From the NCBI RefSeq assembly GCF_001605725.1, contig NZ_CP011530.1:1922001-1986000 (forward strand): 64,000 bases of DNA. The letters run 5' to 3'. Shown here in pieces: positions 18,658 through 28,810 of this stretch. The DNA comes from Mycobacteroides immunogenum. GTDB taxonomy: Bacteria > Actinomycetota > Actinomycetes > Mycobacteriales > Mycobacteriaceae. Under the pieces are notes generated by a model. It was not told the DNA's origin. It was given only the letters and a program-made list of their open reading frames with translations, and searched no databases. The position numbers and the translations under genes were made by a program. Each line of letters begins with the position of its first letter. Position 1 is the stretch's first letter.

Positions 18658-19526
18658 TTAAGTCCGCTCAGGGTGATGGAACGGACGATGTACTTCTGGA
18701 ACGCCACGAACAGGATCACCAACGGCACGATCGCCACGGTGGTCGCCGCCATCACGATGGGCCATTGCGCGTTGAACTGAGACTGCAACCCGGCAGTCGC
18801 GACGGTCAGCACCCGCCAATTGCCTCCGCTGGTGATCACCAACGGCCACATGAAGTTGTTCCACTGTGACACCACGGTGATGAGGGTGAGCGTGATCAGG
18901 ATCGGGCGGCTCACCGGTACCACCACATGCCACAGGATGTCGAGCGTGTTGGCACCGTCCAGACGCGCGGCACGAATCAGGTCGTCGGGAATGGTACGGA
19001 AATGCTCGCGCAACAAGAAGATCGCGTACGGCGAGCCGAACATGAACGGGATGACCAACGCCCAGAACGTGTTCCGCAGACCTACCTGCGTCAGCATCAA
19101 GTACATCGGCACCACGGTCACCGTCGCGGGGATCATCAACGTCGCCAGGTACACCCAGAACAGTCCGTCGCGGCCCGGGAATCGTAGCCGCGCAAAGGCA
19201 TACGCGGCCAAGACCGAGAACGTCAGCTGGCCGATCGCGATGATCGCCGTCATTAGCACCGTTACCACCGCGGCGCGCCCAAACCCGGCGTCGGCCAGCC
19301 CGGCGTAGTTAGCGAGTGTGAGCGGATTTGGCGGCGACAGCGGCGTACCGGTGGCGAACTGACGCGTGGTCTTCAGTGACGCCGACAGTGCGAATGCGAA
19401 CGGGCCGAGGGTAATTGCCGCCCCGACTATCAGCAGTACATAGACAGAGAGATTTCTAGAGCAATCCCCGAGCGCTGCCAAGGGGCGGTGATACGCTCTC
19501 GCCGTCGACGTTCCGGTTGACTTCAT
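18654..19526 (-). CDS. uspB: Sugar ABC transporter permease UspB
   Basis: 290 aa, MalG-type permease with six hydrophobic segments. The EAA-loop motif that contacts the ATPase reads AARLDGANTLDILWHVVVP. The stop overlaps the start of uspC by 4 bp, giving a coupled uspB-uspC unit. Its own start lies at 19526, antiparallel to and just overlapping the leader of a small + strand gene. It is separated from uspA by a PPE gene. Confidence 0.9.
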   Translation of the reverse strand: MKSTGTSTARAYHRPLAALGDCSRNLSVYVLLIVGAAITLGPFAFALSASLKTTRQFATGTPLSPPNPLTLANYAGLADAGFGRAAVVTVLMTAIIAIGQLTFSVLAAYAFARLRFPGRDGLFWVYLATLMIPATVTVVPMYLMLTQVGLRNTFWALVIPFMFGSPYAIFLLREHFRTIPDDLIRAARLDGANTLDILWHVVVPVSRPILITLTLITVVSQWNNFMWPLVITSGGNWRVLTVATAGLQSQFNAQWPIVMAATTVAIVPLVILFVAFQKYIVRSITLSGLK

Positions 19527-19542
19527 GTGGAGGGGATTTCCA

Positions 19543-19848
19543 TTGTTGTTCTGGGGGTGGGGTGGGCGCTCGAATCAGCTTGAGCTGTCGCCGACTCAAA
19601 TGCTGACATTCGCGTACCGCTACTTTCACTTGTTCTTCGTTTTTACCGTGACCTTCGGTGGGAATTACCTCATACACACCTTGACCGAGCATGGCTGGGC
19701 AGCGGCGCCCATCGCCAAGGAGCAGGCCGAGGAGATTCTGGCCGGGCGTTCTCTGCAGCCCAATCCGTGGCGGCGCTTCAGTCTGTACGGCCTGATCGCG
19801 GTGTTCGCATTTTTCATCGCCATCAACTCGCTGCGGCACGGGGCCTGA
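19543..19848 (+). CDS. Small membrane protein antiparallel to the usp genes
   Basis: 101 aa if it starts at TTG 19543, which has a good ribosome site (ggagggg, 19529-19535) seven bases upstream; an ATG at 19525 would lie before that site. Two hydrophobic segments (about 25-45 and 80-95) flank a polar loop (LTEHGWAAAPIAKEQAEEILAG). Unknown function. Its promoter region overlaps the uspB start and PPE lies on the other side, so it breaks the usp transcription unit. Confidence 0.65.
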   Translation: MLFWGWGGRSNQLELSPTQMLTFAYRYFHLFFVFTVTFGGNYLIHTLTEHGWAAAPIAKEQAEEILAGRSLQPNPWRRFSLYGLIAVFAFFIAINSLRHGA

Positions 19849-19910
19849 CAGACCCCGAGGTTCGTGCGCATGAGAAGACAGTAGTGGGCTGGATCAGCGC
19901 CGCGGGAACC

Positions 19911-21491
19911 TCACCCGGAGCCGTCGGGTTGCCAGCTGCTGGGCATCATCGGAACAGTCCGGGTGCCGTCGAGGGTCCCGCGGGTGACGGTCACCTTGCC
20001 CGCCGCGGGCGGCACCGCGCCCACACCGAGTGATCCGATCCCGCGGCTGGTGGCCGAAACCTCGTTCTCCAGGTCCATGTATTCGCGACCCAGCCCTCGG
20101 TCGCCGGCGTGTGCGCGTAGCCGTTCACGCGCGGATTCATCCTGGGAGAGCGCGGCGTCCTCGCCGCTCGAGAGCTCGTCGGCGAGGTCGCGCTCCCGGC
20201 GCCGCGCGCGGCGTTCGGCGAGCGTGTTTCCCGTGCCCAGCCCGGAGGCCTGTGCGGCATAGAACGATTCGCCCAGGCCCGCGCCCAGCGGGTTGGACGT
20301 GGTGGGCCCGATTCCCGGGCCAGGGCCGCCTGCCGCCGGTCCGCCGCCGCTGGGTGCGGGCGCCGGCGACGGTGCCGACGTGCCCACGCTGCTGGTGTGC
20401 ACGACGGTAGGTGACGGTGCGGGTGCCGAGGTGGTGGTCATGGCCGGGGCGCCACCCACCGGCGCGGTCGCCGCGGGCGCGGGCACCGGGGCAGGGACTC
20501 CGGCACCCACGGCGCCGAGCGCGCCCAGTGCCCCGAGGGAGCCGGTCGCGGCAACGGCGGCAGGCACCGCGGCCACGGCCGCGCCGATCACCGCGGCTTG
20601 AATGACGGTCTGCCCGATGGGCCAGAAGATCATCAAGGTGTGGAAGGTCGCCCAGGCGAGTGCACTGGCCAGCGCCGGGCTCATGCCCGGAATGCTCGAC
20701 AGCAGGTTGGTCAGCCCATTGGCGAACGGCACCGCTGGGATGGGCCAGCCGCCAGGATTCAGGTCCTTGGAGACCGGCCACGCGAAGTTGCTGGTGTATT
20801 GCTGGATGAGGGCTGCCAGCTGGTCCTGCCATGAGGTGGTGCTCTGCGCGGTTGCGGTGGCATCGGCTTGATCGAGGCTGCGACCCGCCTCGGCGGCCGG
20901 GGCGGCAGCGGCGCTTTGCGTCACTGCGGAGGTGGACGCGGCCTCGCCGCCGGGCGCCAGGATCGCCGGTGCCGGGGTGGTGACCGGCACCGCGGCGAGC
21001 GCCGATGCGGCGACGGCCTCATAGACCGTCATGGTCTGGGCGGCCTGGATCCACATGCGGATGTAGTCGGCCTCGTTCACCGCGATGGGGATGGTGTTGA
21101 CCCCGAAGAAGTTGGTGGCCACCAGCGCCCCGTGCAGGGCGTGGTTGGCGGCGAGCTCGGGCAGGGAAGGCATTGCGGCCAGGGCAGCGGTGTAGGCGCC
21201 GGCCGCGGTCTCATGCAAGGCCGCCGCAAACGTACTCTTCACTCCGCTGTCTAGCAGCCAATCCAGATACGGGCCGTGCGCGGCGGTGTACTGGTCGGCG
21301 CTTGGGCCCTGCCACGCTCCGGCCTGAACCGCGCCGAGCATTGCGGTGAGTTCACTGGCCGCCGCCGCGTACTCGGCACCCAGCGATGACCACTGCGTCG
21401 CGGCAGCCAGTAGGGGACCCGGACCTGGCCCACTAGACAGCAGCGTCGAATGCACCTCGGGCGGCAATGCCATCCAGATCGGCGCGGTCAC
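19911..21491 (-). CDS. PPE family protein
   Basis: 526 aa. Pro10-Pro11-Glu12 (ALPPEVHS) and the WxG turn W60-Q-G ([10 protein letters not shown]) define the PPE domain (1-180). A middle hydrophobic/Pro-rich domain (about 240-320, [16 protein letters not shown]) leads into an Ala/Pro/Gly-rich linker and a charged C-terminus rich in Arg/Glu. PPE proteins are ESX/T7SS substrates, often outer-membrane associated and sometimes involved in solute uptake. No PE partner is adjacent. It lies between uspA and uspB on the same strand, which is unexpected. Confidence 0.92.
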   Translation of the reverse strand: MTAPIWMALPPEVHSTLLSSGPGPGPLLAAATQWSSLGAEYAAAASELTAMLGAVQAGAWQGPSADQYTAAHGPYLDWLLDSGVKSTFAAALHETAAGAYTAALAAMPSLPELAANHALHGALVATNFFGVNTIPIAVNEADYIRMWIQAAQTMTVYEAVAASALAAVPVTTPAPAILAPGGEAASTSAVTQSAAAAPAAEAGRSLDQADATATAQSTTSWQDQLAALIQQYTSNFAWPVSKDLNPGGWPIPAVPFANGLTNLLSSIPGMSPALASALAWATFHTLMIFWPIGQTVIQAAVIGAAVAAVPAAVAATGSLGALGALGAVGAGVPAPVPAPAATAPVGGAPAMTTTSAPAPSPTVVHTSSVGTSAPSPAPAPSGGGPAAGGPGPGIGPTTSNPLGAGLGESFYAAQASGLGTGNTLAERRARRRERDLADELSSGEDAALSQDESARERLRAHAGDRGLGREYMDLENEVSATSRGIGSLGVGAVPPAAGKVTVTRGTLDGTRTVPMMPSSWQPDGSG

Positions 21492-21631
21492 CGCAGCGGG
21501 CCACTATCACTCACAGGAACCTTTAAGGTCCTGGTCAGGCCGTATTTTCCGGGCACGCTGATTGGTCGAACGAGCGGGGCGATAAGTTCCCGGGAAATTT
21601 CTGCGGAAATGCCGGCAAACCGCTCGCGGCG

Positions 21632-22498
21632 CTACACCAGGTCGTAACTGACCCTGGATCGAAAGTAGCGGTGCTGGATCACCGTGATGATCACCAGGAT
21701 CAGAAACAGGATCAGCGACATCGCCGCCGAGCGCCCGACATGCGCCGCCTCAAACGCCTCGGCGTACACGCGGTGCGCGGCCAGGTCGGTGCGGTTTTGT
21801 GGGCCGCCGCTGGTCAGGGCGTACACGGTGTCGAAGGTCTGCACCGCGCTCACCACACCGGTGACGAGCACGAAGAAGAAGGTGGGCCGCAGCATCGGCA
21901 GGGTGATGCGGCGGAACCGCTGCCAGGCCGTCGCGCCGTCCACCCGCGCCGCGTTGTGCACATCGCGGGGAATGGCCAACAGACCCGCCATGAAGAACAA
22001 CGCCACGTAGCCGACGTTGGTCCACACACTGACCGCTGCCACCACCGGCAGCGCCAGGGATGGATCGGTGAGCCACTCGATGCGTTGTCCCAGAAGCGCA
22101 TTGACCACGCCGTCGGTGGGTGCCAGCATCCAATGCCACAGCACACCGATGGCCAGCGGGGCGCAGATCCACGGAATCACATAGATGGTCCGGAACAACA
22201 CGGTGCCGGGCAGTCCGCGCACCAACAGCGTCGCCGCCGCCAGGCCGAGTGCCGTCTGCACCGGGATCACCAGCGCCACAAAGAGCAGCGTCACCAGCAG
22301 GGAATGTCCGAAGGCGCCGTCGGAAAGCACCGAACGCCAATTGTCCAGGCCGACGAATTCGATGGGGCCCAACAGATCCCAGCGGCACAGGCTTAGCCAC
22401 ACCACCACCAGGATGGGCAGCAACAGAAACGCCGCGACCCCGAACAGGCTCGGGGCCAACAGCCCGTAGGCGACGGCTGTCTGCTTCGACCGACTCAC
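21632..22498 (-). CDS. uspA: Sugar ABC transporter permease UspA
   Basis: 288 aa, MalF-type permease with six hydrophobic segments and the EAA-loop motif AARVDGATAWQRFRRITLP. Its partners UspB and UspC are encoded about 2.1 kb downstream on the same strand, after the PPE gene. It diverges from the TldD gene with only 14 bp between the starts, as Rv2316/Rv2315c neighbours in M. tuberculosis. Confidence 0.9.
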   Translation of the reverse strand: MSRSKQTAVAYGLLAPSLFGVAAFLLLPILVVVWLSLCRWDLLGPIEFVGLDNWRSVLSDGAFGHSLLVTLLFVALVIPVQTALGLAAATLLVRGLPGTVLFRTIYVIPWICAPLAIGVLWHWMLAPTDGVVNALLGQRIEWLTDPSLALPVVAAVSVWTNVGYVALFFMAGLLAIPRDVHNAARVDGATAWQRFRRITLPMLRPTFFFVLVTGVVSAVQTFDTVYALTSGGPQNRTDLAAHRVYAEAFEAAHVGRSAAMSLILFLILVIITVIQHRYFRSRVSYDLV

Positions 22499-22512
22499 GG
22501 GACCATTAAATC

Positions 22513-24054
22513 GTGGACGCTCCCGGTAGCGTTGGGCACGTGACTCGGTCCGTAGATTCCGATTTCCTGGCGCTACCTCGCGCTGAACTCGCCGACGCTG
22601 CCCTGAACGCGGCGCGCGCCGCTGGCGCCAGCTATGCCGATCTGCGCATCCATCGGCTGATCAACGAGGAGCTGATGCTGCGCGACGAGCAGGTCGAGAC
22701 CGCGGTGTCCGGCCGCACCATCGGTCTGGCGGTGCGGGTGATCGTTGACGGCACGTGGGGATTCGCCTCGCATGTGCAGCTCGATACGACGGCCGCCGCC
22801 GAGACCGCGCGCCGGGCCGTGGCCGTCGCCCGGGGACTGCGCAGCTTGAACCGCGAGCGCGTCGAGCTGGCGGCCGAGCCTGTCTACGCCGACGTGCAGT
22901 GGGTGTCCGAGTACGAGATCGACCCGTTCGGGGTGCCGCAGGCGGACAAGATCGCGGTGCTGCAGGAGTATTCGGCCCGGTTGTTGGCCTCCGATGGGGT
23001 GGACCACTCCTCGGCGTCGCTGACGGCGGTCAAGGAGCAGACCTTCTACGCCGACACATTCGGCTCGTCGATCACCCAGCAGCGGGTGCGGGTGATGTCG
23101 CAGCTGGACGCCATCGCCATCAACACGGCTGACGGCACGTTTGATTCGATGCGCACCCTGGCCCCGCCGATGGGCCGTGGCTGGGAGGCCATCGGGAGCG
23201 ACGGCGTGTGGGACTGGAGCACCGAACTGCGTGAGATCCCGGAGCTGCTCACCGAGAAGGTGAAGGCGCCCAGCGTGGTCGCCGGACCCACCGACCTGGT
23301 GATCGACCCCACCAACCTGTGGCTCACCATCCACGAATCCATCGGCCACGCCACCGAATACGACAGGGCCATCGGCTACGAGGCCGCCTACGCGGGCACG
23401 TCATTCGCCACCCCCGACAAGCTGGGCACCATGAAATACGGCTCGCCCGTCATGAACGTCACCGCCGACCGCAACGAGGTGCACGGCCTGGCCTCGGTCG
23501 GATACGACGATGAGGGGGTGGCCTCGCAGCGCTGGGACCTGGTGCGCGACGGCATCTTCGTTGGCTACCAGCTGGACCGCGTGTTTGCGCCGCGGCTGGG
23601 CCAGGAGCGTTCCAACGGCTGCTCGTACGCCGATTCGCCGCACCATGTGCCGATCCAGCGGATGGCCAATGTGTCGCTGCAGGCCTCCCCGGATGAGCGC
23701 AGCACCGACGATCTGATCTCCGCCGTGGAGGACGGCATCTACATCGTGGGCGACAAGTCGTGGTCAATCGATATGCAGCGCTACAACTTCCAGTTCACCG
23801 GGCAGCGGTTCTACCGCATCCGCGGCGGCAAGCTGGATGGGCAGCTGCGTGACGTCGCCTACCAGGCCACCACCACTGACTTCTGGGGGTCGATGGAAGC
23901 CGTTGGCGGCCAATCCACCTGGCGCCTTGGCGGCGCCTTCAACTGCGGTAAGGCCCAGCCCGGACAGGTGGCAGCGGTGAGCCATGGCTGCCCATCGGCG
24001 CTCTTCCGTGGCGTCAATGTTCTCAACACCAAGCAGGAAGGTGGTGCCGCGTGA
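22513..24054 (+). CDS. tldD: TldD-family metalloprotease (Rv2315c type)
   Basis: 513 aa from GTG 22513 (GTG 22540 is an alternative start). The zinc motif HESIGH begins at about residue 274, the HExxxH site of TldD. The N-terminal region (DLRIHRLINEELMLRDEQVETAVSGR) and C-terminal beta-barrel are family-typical. TldD pairs with TldE to form a heterodimeric protease that cleaves unfolded peptides in a channel. The next gene overlaps it by 4 bp. Confidence 0.92.
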   Translation: MDAPGSVGHVTRSVDSDFLALPRAELADAALNAARAAGASYADLRIHRLINEELMLRDEQVETAVSGRTIGLAVRVIVDGTWGFASHVQLDTTAAAETARRAVAVARGLRSLNRERVELAAEPVYADVQWVSEYEIDPFGVPQADKIAVLQEYSARLLASDGVDHSSASLTAVKEQTFYADTFGSSITQQRVRVMSQLDAIAINTADGTFDSMRTLAPPMGRGWEAIGSDGVWDWSTELREIPELLTEKVKAPSVVAGPTDLVIDPTNLWLTIHESIGHATEYDRAIGYEAAYAGTSFATPDKLGTMKYGSPVMNVTADRNEVHGLASVGYDDEGVASQRWDLVRDGIFVGYQLDRVFAPRLGQERSNGCSYADSPHHVPIQRMANVSLQASPDERSTDDLISAVEDGIYIVGDKSWSIDMQRYNFQFTGQRFYRIRGGKLDGQLRDVAYQATTTDFWGSMEAVGGQSTWRLGGAFNCGKAQPGQVAAVSHGCPSALFRGVNVLNTKQEGGAA

Positions 24055-25427
24055 TCCCCGCACAGCAGGTCGCCGAGGATGTGCTGGCCGAGGCCGCGCG
24101 ACGCGGTGGTGCCGATGACACCATCGTCCTGATCCAGGACAGCAGCGAGGCCTCGCTGCGCTGGGCGGGCAGCTCCATGACCACCAACGGCGAGTCGGTG
24201 AAGCGCAGCATCGCGGTGATATCGATTCTGCGGCAAGGGGATCAGACCCGCGTTGGCTCGGTACTCACCGAGGACGCCGACCCGGCCGCGCTCGCCGATC
24301 TGGTGGCGGCCAGCCAGGCCGAGGCCGCCTCGGCGCCGCCGTCGCGCGATGCCATGCCGCTGCTGGGCCCCGGTGAGGCCGTGGGGGAGAGCTGGGATGC
24401 GGAGATCGTGCCCACCAGTGCCGGGGTGTTCGGCTCGCTGGCAGCCGATCTCTCCACCGGATTCGACGGCCCCGATACCCTGTACGGCTACGCCCGCCAC
24501 GAACGGCAGACCACCTTCTTAGCGTCGTCGACGGGGCTGCGCCGCCGGTTCACCCAGCCGACGGGCCAGGTGGAGATCAACGCCAAACGCGGGGTGGGTA
24601 GCGCCTGGGCCGGAGTATGCACCCCCGAATTCGTCGATGTGCCCACCGAATCGCTGCTGCGCCAGCTCAATGAACGGCTCACGGCCGCGCAGAATCAGAT
24701 CGAGTTCAAGGCTGGGCGCTACGAGACGCTGCTGCCGCCGTCGGCCACCGGGGACCTGATGCAGTACCTGGTGTGGACCATGGGCGGGCGCGGCGCGCAT
24801 GAGGGACGCAACGCCTTCGCGGGGCCGGGCGGCACCCGCATCGGCGAGCGCCTGACGGACCTGCCCATCACGGTGTACTCGGACCCGTCGTACCCGGGCT
24901 TGGAAAGCAGTCCTTTTGTGGCGACGCCTATTTCGCGGGAATCGTTGTCGGTGTTCGATAACGGCATCGGGATCGAGCGTGTCGATTGGGTGCGCGACGG
25001 CGTGATCAACGCGCTGAGCTACTCACGCGCCGACGCCGCCGAATTCGATACCGCTCCCACGGTAGGTGCCGACAATCTCATCATGACCGGGGGAGGCAGC
25101 GAGAGTCTGGAGCAGATGATCGCGGCCACCGAGAACGGTCTGCTGCTGACCACGCTGTGGTACATCCGCGAGGTGGACCCGACGGTGCTGCTGCTGACCG
25201 GCCTGACCCGTGACGGGGTGTACCTGGTGCGGGACGGCCAGATCACCGGCGCGGTGAACAACTTCCGGTTCAACGAGAGCCCGATCGATCTGCTGCGGCG
25301 GGTATCGCAGGTGGGCGCCACCGAATACACGCTGCCGCGCGAGTGGAGTGATTACGCGACGCGGCAGGCCATGCCGGCGCTGCGCATCCCCGACTTCCAC
25401 ATGTCGTCGGTCAGCGCGGCTCAGTAG
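24051..25427 (+). CDS. tldE: TldE/PmbA-family partner of TldD (Rv2314c type)
   Basis: 458 aa, start overlapping the tldD stop (GTGA). Same overall fold as TldD but no HExxxH zinc site, as expected for the non-catalytic subunit. Conserved C-terminal phrases include DPTVLLLTGLTRDGVYLVRDG and NNFRFNESP, which form the substrate channel in TldD/E. Length equals Rv2314c. Confidence 0.9.
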   Translation: MIPAQQVAEDVLAEAARRGGADDTIVLIQDSSEASLRWAGSSMTTNGESVKRSIAVISILRQGDQTRVGSVLTEDADPAALADLVAASQAEAASAPPSRDAMPLLGPGEAVGESWDAEIVPTSAGVFGSLAADLSTGFDGPDTLYGYARHERQTTFLASSTGLRRRFTQPTGQVEINAKRGVGSAWAGVCTPEFVDVPTESLLRQLNERLTAAQNQIEFKAGRYETLLPPSATGDLMQYLVWTMGGRGAHEGRNAFAGPGGTRIGERLTDLPITVYSDPSYPGLESSPFVATPISRESLSVFDNGIGIERVDWVRDGVINALSYSRADAAEFDTAPTVGADNLIMTGGGSESLEQMIAATENGLLLTTLWYIREVDPTVLLLTGLTRDGVYLVRDGQITGAVNNFRFNESPIDLLRRVSQVGATEYTLPREWSDYATRQAMPALRIPDFHMSSVSAAQ

Positions 25428-25504
25428 GGGAGCCGGGAAGGGTCTCCACAGAACCTTCACAAAAGGCTCCAGCCATCCCCACAACCGTCAAATAACCTGT
25501 TCAT

Positions 25505-26188
25505 GTGCAAGGCCAGCGAAGAATCTTGGTTGTCGACGACGAGCCAACGATCTGTGCGTCCATTTCCGCACGGCTGCGCGCGGAGGGGTACGCGGTAGAC
25601 ACCGAGGACAACGGCCTGGACGCGGTGCGGCATTGCCGCGAAAACCCGCCGGACCTGATGGTGCTGGACGTCATGCTGCCCGGGCTCGATGGGCTGGAAG
25701 TGTGCCGCCAGGTGCAGGCCAACGTACCCATCCCGGTGCTGATGCTCACCGCGCGCGGCACCGAGACCGACATGCTGGTGGGTTTGGGTGTGGGTGCCGA
25801 CGACTACCTGCCCAAGCCGTTCAGCATGCGGGTGCTGGTGGCCCGGGTGGCCGCGCTGCTGCGCCGCACCGATCGGATCGCGCCGCCGAGCACCGATGTG
25901 CGCATCGGGCAGGTGCGCATCGATGTGTCCGAGCGCCGCGTCTATCACCGCGACGACGAGGTGCACCTGACCCGCACCGAGTTCGATCTGCTGGCGTATC
26001 TGGCCGATAACCCGCGGGTGGCGATCAGCCGGGATCGCCTACTCGATCAGGTGTGGGGCTGGAGTGAGGGGCTGCCGTCGGGTCGGCGCACCGTCGACAG
26101 CCACATCAAGGCGCTGCGCCGCAAGCTCGGGCAGGAGCTGATCCGCACCGTGCACGGCATCGGATACGCGTTGGAGGCACCGCGATGA
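25505..26188 (+). CDS. OmpR-family response regulator
   Basis: 227 aa from GTG 25505. The receiver domain has acidic pocket D11-D12, phosphoacceptor D55 (VLDVMLPG) and K104 (LPKPF). The winged-helix DNA-binding domain (about 130-225) ends with RRTVDSHIKALRRKLG and RTVHGIGYAL. The stop overlaps the kinase start by 4 bp. Cognate to the next gene; the target genes are not visible. Confidence 0.95.
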   Translation: MQGQRRILVVDDEPTICASISARLRAEGYAVDTEDNGLDAVRHCRENPPDLMVLDVMLPGLDGLEVCRQVQANVPIPVLMLTARGTETDMLVGLGVGADDYLPKPFSMRVLVARVAALLRRTDRIAPPSTDVRIGQVRIDVSERRVYHRDDEVHLTRTEFDLLAYLADNPRVAISRDRLLDQVWGWSEGLPSGRRTVDSHIKALRRKLGQELIRTVHGIGYALEAPR

Positions 26189-27201
26189 GCCAACTGCTGG
26201 AACTGCTACCGCGCCCGCTGGATCCGTTGCGCTCGTTCAAGTTCAAGACGGCGGTGCTCGTGGGGGTGGCGCTGCTGATCGCCACCTGCCTGCTGTGGAT
26301 CACCGCCGAGTGGAAGCTGCGGTACGCGCTCACCCTGGCGTTGTTCGTGTCCTTCGGGGTGACGTGGTTTCTGGCACACGGCATGACCTCGCCGCTGCGC
26401 GATATGACGGCGGCGGCGCGTTCGATGGCCCAGGGCGACTACTCGCGCCGAGTGCGTTCGACTTCCCGCGATGAAGTGGGCCAGCTGGCAACGGCTTTCA
26501 ACCACATGGCCGCCGAGCTACAGTCCGCCGAACGGTACCGGCGCGAGCTGGTCGGCAACGTCTCGCACGAGCTGCGCACGCCCATCACCGCGCTGCAGGC
26601 GGTGCTGGAGAACATTGTCGACGGGGTGGCCGAGCCGGATCCGGCGACACTGAAAACCGCGCTGGCACAAACCGAACGGCTCGGCAGGTTGGTCGATGAC
26701 CTGCTGGATCTCTCGAAGCTGGAGAACGGATCGGTTCCGGTGCAACGCGAATCGTTCGCGGTGCGCGAGTTCGTCGATGATGCGGTGGCCCAGGCGAAGA
26801 CGACCGGGCGCCAGGTGCGCTATCACGTGACCGTCGAACCGTTCGACCTGATGGCGATCGCCGATACCGCGCGGCTGCATCAGGTGGTGGCCAATCTGCT
26901 GGACAACGCCTCGCGACACAGCCCGCCCGGGGGACAGGTGTCGGTGTTCGCGCACACCGAGAACGACGCGCTGCTGCTGGAGGTCGCCGACACCGGGCCG
27001 GGCATCGCCCCGCACGAAAGATCCCGAGTATTCGAGCGATTCACCCACGGGGGATCGCGTGATGGCGGCACCGGTTTGGGGCTGGCCATCGCGCAGTGGG
27101 CCGTCGATCTGCATGGCGGCCGCATCGAAATCGTGGACGCGCCCGGCTGCCGGGTGCGCGTCACGTTGCCGCAGTTCAACAACGAGGAGGGGAATTCATG
27201 A
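26185..27201 (+). CDS. Sensor histidine kinase
   Basis: 338 aa. Two membrane helices (about 22-41 and 48-65) with almost no exterior loop, then a HAMP domain (66-118), a HisKA domain with phospho-His128 (NVSHELRTP) and an ATPase domain with N box NLLDNASRH, G1 DTGPGIAP and G2 GGTGLGLAI. The very short sensor loop suggests it senses a membrane event or a partner protein. Its stop overlaps the ATG of a DUF4173 membrane protein (ATGA), a plausible partner. Confidence 0.95.
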   Translation: MSQLLELLPRPLDPLRSFKFKTAVLVGVALLIATCLLWITAEWKLRYALTLALFVSFGVTWFLAHGMTSPLRDMTAAARSMAQGDYSRRVRSTSRDEVGQLATAFNHMAAELQSAERYRRELVGNVSHELRTPITALQAVLENIVDGVAEPDPATLKTALAQTERLGRLVDDLLDLSKLENGSVPVQRESFAVREFVDDAVAQAKTTGRQVRYHVTVEPFDLMAIADTARLHQVVANLLDNASRHSPPGGQVSVFAHTENDALLLEVADTGPGIAPHERSRVFERFTHGGSRDGGTGLGLAIAQWAVDLHGGRIEIVDAPGCRVRVTLPQFNNEEGNS

Positions 27202-28760
27202 CCACTGGTTCGATGGTGCCGCCGCCGTACCCATATTCGATTCCGGGAGCACCGGTTCCGGGTGCGCCTGCCGGGCCGCCCGTGCCGCGTCCGCCGGTGC
27301 CGATCTTTGGGCCGCCGACGAAGTTCCTGACGGCGTGGCCGCGCGATATCCGATCGAAGATGACGCAGGGCGCGTTGCTCAGCGGCATCGGTGCTGGGTT
27401 GGTTGCGGCGCTGTGCTGGCGGTCCTCGCTGCCAGGCCTGGGGTGGATGCTGACCGCGCTTGCGGTGGCGCTCGCCGCGTTCGCGACGCAGAAGGTGCGG
27501 TGGACACCGACGCGCATCGGCGCGGTCGGGCTGGCGCTGTGTCTGGCGGTGGTGCCCACCGTGCGGGATGCGGATTGGCTGGTCGCCTTATGCGTGCTGA
27601 CCTCGCTGGCGCTGTTTATCTATGCGCTCGCTCCCGCCAGCACCTGGACCGGTCTGGTCTATGGGCAGCTGGTGATGGTGCGGGTGCCGCTGCGGGTGGC
27701 GGGCTGGATGCGCCGCGGCACCCGCACGATGTCGCGTGGCCGCAAGGTCAGCCCGGATCGGGTGGCGATCGTCGTGCTGGTCACGGTGGCGCTGGTGGTG
27801 GCGTTCGGGGCGCTGCTGGCCGATGCCGATGCCCGATTCAGCGCACTGATCTCCGGGGTCATGCCGTTCGTATCCTTCTGGGATGTGATCGGGCGGGTGA
27901 TCGTCGGCGTGTTGGTGGGCGGATTCGCGTTGGGGTCCATCTACGTGCTGGCCATGCCGCCGGCGTTTGACCGGCTGGCGCCGACGGAGCCCAAGCGGCT
28001 GCCGCGCTGGGAGTGGAGCCTGCCGCTGGCCGCGCTGAACTTGTTGTTCATCGCGTTTGTGGGTGTGCAGATTTCGGTCCTGTTCGGAGGAGACGAGCAT
28101 GTGCAGGTCACTGAGGGGTTGACCTACGCAGAGTATGCGCGGCAAGGCTTTTGGCAGCTGCTGTTTGTCACCATCCTGGTGCTGGGCGTGATCGCGGTGG
28201 CGATCCGGGTCGCGGGGCGGGAGGAGGCTCGTGACCGGCTGTTCTTGCGGGTGCTGATCGGCGGGCTGTGCCTGACCACGCTGGTGATTGTGGCCTCGGC
28301 CATTCACCGGATGTCGCTGTATGAGAACGCCTACGGGTACAGCGTGGAGCGGCTGCTGGTGCGCTGGATCGAGCTGGGCTTGGGTCTTGTGTTGGTGCTG
28401 ATCTTGGTGGCGGGGATTCGGATGAGTGCCCGGTGGCTGCCCACTGCGGTGGTGGCGGTCGGGGCGTTCGGGATGCTGGGGCTGGCCATCTTCAACCCGG
28501 AAAGCTATGTGGCGCAGCGCAACGTGCAGTTCTTTGAGCAGACCGGCAAGATCGATCAGCGGTACATGGGATATCTGTCCGCCGACGCGTTCGCGGCGAC
28601 GAAGTCGCTGCCCGAGGATGTGCGGGTGTGCGTGCAGGGGCGGATGAAGGATCGCTTGCGGCCGACGGCGCCCTGGTACGAGTACAACGTAAGCCGGGCG
28701 AACCTGCAGTCTGCTGAGGTCAAGGAGACCTCGTGCAACGTGGATCGCGACCACAGGTGA
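27198..28760 (+). CDS. DUF4173-type polytopic membrane protein
   Basis: 520 aa from ATG 27198, which overlaps the kinase stop. A Pro-rich cytoplasmic N-terminus (about 1-50) is followed by about 11-12 hydrophobic helices and a short soluble C-terminus with two Cys. The motif HRMSLYENAYGYSVERLLVRW is characteristic of DUF4173/DUF4153-type proteins. Function unknown. Coupled translation with the two-component genes suggests it is their partner. Confidence 0.82.
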   Translation: MTTGSMVPPPYPYSIPGAPVPGAPAGPPVPRPPVPIFGPPTKFLTAWPRDIRSKMTQGALLSGIGAGLVAALCWRSSLPGLGWMLTALAVALAAFATQKVRWTPTRIGAVGLALCLAVVPTVRDADWLVALCVLTSLALFIYALAPASTWTGLVYGQLVMVRVPLRVAGWMRRGTRTMSRGRKVSPDRVAIVVLVTVALVVAFGALLADADARFSALISGVMPFVSFWDVIGRVIVGVLVGGFALGSIYVLAMPPAFDRLAPTEPKRLPRWEWSLPLAALNLLFIAFVGVQISVLFGGDEHVQVTEGLTYAEYARQGFWQLLFVTILVLGVIAVAIRVAGREEARDRLFLRVLIGGLCLTTLVIVASAIHRMSLYENAYGYSVERLLVRWIELGLGLVLVLILVAGIRMSARWLPTAVVAVGAFGMLGLAIFNPESYVAQRNVQFFEQTGKIDQRYMGYLSADAFAATKSLPEDVRVCVQGRMKDRLRPTAPWYEYNVSRANLQSAEVKETSCNVDRDHR

Positions 28761-28810
28761 CCTGGGTTCCAGGGGCGCGGCGGGGGATCGGCTAGAGTCG
28801 TGACCTGCTG

